Made by a program: the position numbers and the translations under genes. A stretch of DNA of 64,000 nt, from positions 1,798,001-1,862,000 of the forward strand of contig PQWQ01000001.1 of the NCBI GenBank assembly GCA_002943765.1. Direction: 5' to 3'. Of this stretch, positions 61,301 through 64,000 are shown one piece after another. A model generated the notes under the pieces. The model worked only from the letters and a program-made list of their open reading frames with translations. It searched no databases and was not told the origin of the DNA. The stretch's first letter is position 1; every line of letters begins with the position of its first letter. The DNA is from Psoroptes ovis (Eukaryota; Arthropoda; Arachnida; Sarcoptiformes; Psoroptidae).

Positions 61301-64000
61301 GGATTAATTCGAGGATTTAGAATTATAAAATGGATGAGATTATAGTAGTGGCAATTTAGTTGCTATGTTGTCAATATATATAACCCTGTAATGGGTAATT
61401 TGTTACCCATCCATGATTATAATCTTTTTAAGTAAACAAGAGAACCGATTGAAGATTTAATGCCCCAAAATATGTAAGGCATTTATTGTTAAATATTTTA
61501 TGATAGCATGCGCCGTTAACATGAGTAATGAGAATCCCCGTTTTTACATGATCAAAAGTATATTTGATCATTGATTAAATTCCAATGTGAACAGCAGTAA
61601 ACAAAGATTCTTCAGTATGATGTTAATTGTGATGCTAGTAGTGATGGCGATGATGGTGGTGGTGGTGGCGGCGGCGGTGGTTACTGATACTAAGGCTGTG
61701 GCTGTTGTAGTCATGTTCGGATCTTTGCCTGTCTCTTTTTTGGCGAATATATTGAAGAAATTGTTGTTTATTTCGTTGTTGTTGTTGTTGTTGATTGAAT
61801 GAAAACAAACATATGCACCTAATGATATATACTGGCAGTGATATCCAAAATCTAACACAGAGCAATGTTTGTGTGATTGTGAAAACAAACAAATTGATTG
61901 TGTTAAGAGGGAGATGAGATGCATAGCTTATTCATTATCCCAGAATTAATTTAATTTCACTCTTTCAATCGATTCTTCCTTGTGTAAACCTATGATGACA
62001 GTCAATTTTGTTGCACTGTTCGCTTCTGAATAAATTATTTAGTGCCAATCATCATTCTTTTCAACAATTCATCAACACTTTTATTGCTTATCTCATCGTT
62101 TAAAAATGACTTCACCTCTCGATTCCAATACAAGGGACACTGAAGATGAAGAATGTGACGAATTTAACGATGATGATCCCTATGAACGTAATTATCATAC
62201 CGTTACTGGAACACAAATGTTTAATACCATCCGTATAATTCCGCCTTTGTCTCAAAAATCGAGCACACTAGCTCTGAATAGAAATCGTCCGAATTCTCAA
62301 CGATCATCAACGTTACCATTGAAAAATGATCATGCCAATAAAAAAAAGCATTCAAGTCGACTTAATAAAACACTTAAATTGTTTCGTCCACCATCTCATC
62401 CATTATTATCGCGATCAAATTCAACACCAGTGAAGCAACATTATCAATCAAAAAATTTTCTCCGCCCGCCATCGCCATTGACATTATCGCTGAATAGCCA
62501 GCAGCAGCCTTTATTTTCGTCATCACCAAATGCATCACGTTCGCCTTCACCATCAAAGATAGCATTCGCTTCCAATGATTATTGTCCATATTGTGGCGTA
62601 AATTTATCAACATGTTCATCATCATCACCGACACCACTTTCGAGCCAAGAAGAACAACAATTATCATCGCCAAAAAGTCCACATCGTAAATTTTTCAATC
62701 GATCAATGTCTACAGAATGTCCTTCGAATAATAACAATATTAAACAATCATGGAATCGACGATCAATGCGATATTGTCGTTCTAAAAGTAAACACCTGTA
62801 TCATATGGTGGTTTGTCGTTTTTTGATTGTATGTCCATCGTTTTGTTTTCACATATTTGCGCAATCTTAATATTTTGACCCTAATTTTAAAATCTGTCAT
62901 TTAAAATTGCAATATTTCTTTTATTTTTTGCATCTCTGTGTTGCAAAAATAACGTCACATTTAAAAATTATGCACATTACAAATTATTACTATTGGTTGT
63001 GACCTTCAAAACAACTGGCTTTTTAGCATTATTATTACTTGTATTATTTGCAAAATATTGTTGATTAATGCTTGGTCGAATTATTGAATCTCCAAAAACC
63101 AACATAATGCTTGCATAATATGTCTGTATGTGATATTATCATATTTTTCTGATTAAATGTTGAAGGGCTGCCATTTGATTGAATGTGTTGGAGGGTTCTT
63201 TTTTTTCCATAATCTGCCATTTCATGTGTTTATGTTTGTTTACTAAACTCAATACTGGTTGTTAATGTGTGTGTGTGTGTGATTAAAAGTGTTGCCAACA
63301 ATTGTTGATTGCTAGAATGGAATTTTTTATTATAAATTTTATTTTTGAAAACCAGAAAAAACAAATGATTGCCAAAATGATTTGTTTTCAAAGTTGCTAA
63401 AATTAGCATATCAACGCATACATCACTCACACATCATTGATTCGGGAGATATTTGTTCTATTGTTCACGTGAATCGATTGTTTTTTTTACGGGCGAAATG
63501 CTATTTCGGACATTAATTCTTGTTCGCTATTTATATGACATGATAATCGCTACAAATATTGATTCAAACGTTTAAAAATGATAAATGTTATTTTCTTGTC
63601 TAACCCTTATGTGACTGCAATTCAATTTACTAATTTTGATCATTCCATTCCATTTATTTGTTAATTTATAGAATTTCAATCATCAAGATTCTTTATGTGA
63701 TCGTTTTGAATTTGAAGATATCGGTAAGTTTATCCGTATTTTTCAATAGACGATCGAGAAATCAAATTATTTCCATTTTTCGATGTAGATGAGAATTTGG
63801 TATATGTACGTTTTTTTAAATTTTATCGTTGCTATGATATAATACCGGTCAGTGCCAAATTGGTTGTGTTTGACACGCAGCTTGCTGTGAAAAAAGCATT
63901 TTTTGCATTACTCAGCAATGGTAAGTGCTCATAATAATAATGATGATAATTGTGATTTATGCATTTTGAAAATATCCTCTCATTCAATTCAGGTATCCGA
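55374..64000 (+). CDS. SNF4Agamma: AMP-activated protein kinase subunit gamma (5' part, runs off window)
   Basis: Regulatory, AMP/ATP-sensing subunit of the AMPK energy-sensing kinase. Eight exons join with consistent phases: 55374-55766, 59474-59804, 59864-60476, 60562-61249, 62043-62828, 63672-63723, 63789-63920 and 63993-64000, giving 1001 residues before the window ends. The identification comes from VYVRFFKFYRCYDIIP and KLVVFDTQLAVKKAFFALLS at the end of the frame, which match the start of the first CBS motif of AMPK gamma subunits. About 950 preceding residues are disordered, rich in Ser/Asn/His with a CPYCGVNLSTC pair in exon 5. Fly and PRKAG2 long isoforms also carry N-terminal extensions. 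The donor of exon 5 is the least certain: GTATGT at 62829 is the best phase-0 choice. An ATG at 62106 inside exon 5 could start a shorter isoform. CBS 1 remainder to CBS 4 lie beyond the edge. Confidence 0.88.
57169..57250. mobile_element. Mariner-like miniature element (copy 3, best preserved)
   Basis: An 82 bp element in intron 1 of the AMPK gamma gene. The left end TTAGGTTGTCCGATAAGTTC continues TTGCCGAT; the complement of the right end is TTAGGTTTTCCGAAAATTTT continuing TTGCCGAT. It is flanked by TA on both sides (57167-57168 and 57251-57252), the target duplication of Tc1/mariner elements. Non-coding, so it would depend on a transposase elsewhere. Confidence 0.82.
59094..59116. repeat. 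TG dinucleotide microsatellite
   Basis: A (TG)n run in intron 1 of AMPK gamma. It is non-coding and likely length-polymorphic. Confidence 0.75.
61391..61410. repeat. Short perfect hairpin in AMPK gamma intron 4
   Basis: ATGGGTAA and TTACCCAT form an 8 bp stem around TTTG. The surrounding DNA (about 61370-61560) lacks simple repeats, so this may be part of an old element. No mate was found. Confidence 0.4.

Noticed and set aside
61568..61924. Several open frames on both strands in AMPK gamma intron 4
   Set aside because: They are driven by GGT/GTT repeats, overlap each other, and sit between two well-phased AMPK gamma exons.

Overview
This window looks like nuclear DNA of an arthropod, most likely an acariform (astigmatid, dust-mite-like) mite. 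That is an inference from several features: strongly AT-rich DNA full of ATT/ATG/TTCA simple repeats; protein genes with short GT-AG introns (about 55-95 bp) separated by long empty stretches; Asn/Gln/Ser homopolymer runs inside otherwise conserved proteins; and animal-specific families (FBXW7, CRAMP1, AMPK gamma, peptide GPCR, Ly6/uPAR, NRDP1-like RING). No rRNA, tRNA, CRISPR array or bacterial operon was seen.

Layout. 1-13.5 kb is gene-poor and holds transposon remnants: a 1.3 kb element with about 337 bp terminal inverted repeats (2889-4189), a mariner-like mini-element (7399-7479) and a 133 bp hAT-type mini-element with a near-perfect 8 bp target duplication (12168-12300). 13.5-24.8 kb is the gene-dense core: FBXW7/archipelago (minus) and CRAMP1/cramped (plus) diverge from a 1.2 kb region carrying CRE-like palindromes; then Pol I subunit RPA12 (minus, convergent with cramped), a GPI-anchored Ly6-type protein (minus) and two intronless single-pass membrane proteins of unknown function (plus). 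26.4-29.5 kb holds two related small secreted proteins, one with a Gly-rich tail, on either side of a compositionally odd C-rich tract. 30.5-44.4 kb is one peptide-GPCR gene on the minus strand; its four exons were joined here by matching splice phases, with a 12 kb first intron. 44.4-52.2 kb appears empty. 52.3-52.9 kb is a short NRDP1-like RING/zinc-finger protein. 55.4-64.0 kb is the AMPK gamma-subunit gene (SNF4Agamma), with about 950 disordered residues ahead of the first CBS domain; it runs off the right edge.

The genes do not form one pathway. FBXW7, CRAMP1 and RPA12 serve protein turnover, chromatin control and rRNA transcription. The GPCR and AMPK gamma serve signalling and energy sensing. 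The secreted and membrane proteins are probably lineage-specific. The strongest oddities are an in-frame TAA in cramped followed by 78 more codons of spliced open frame, an HRL triplet in place of DRY in the GPCR, the truncated NRDP1 relative, and the long-inverted-repeat transposon.
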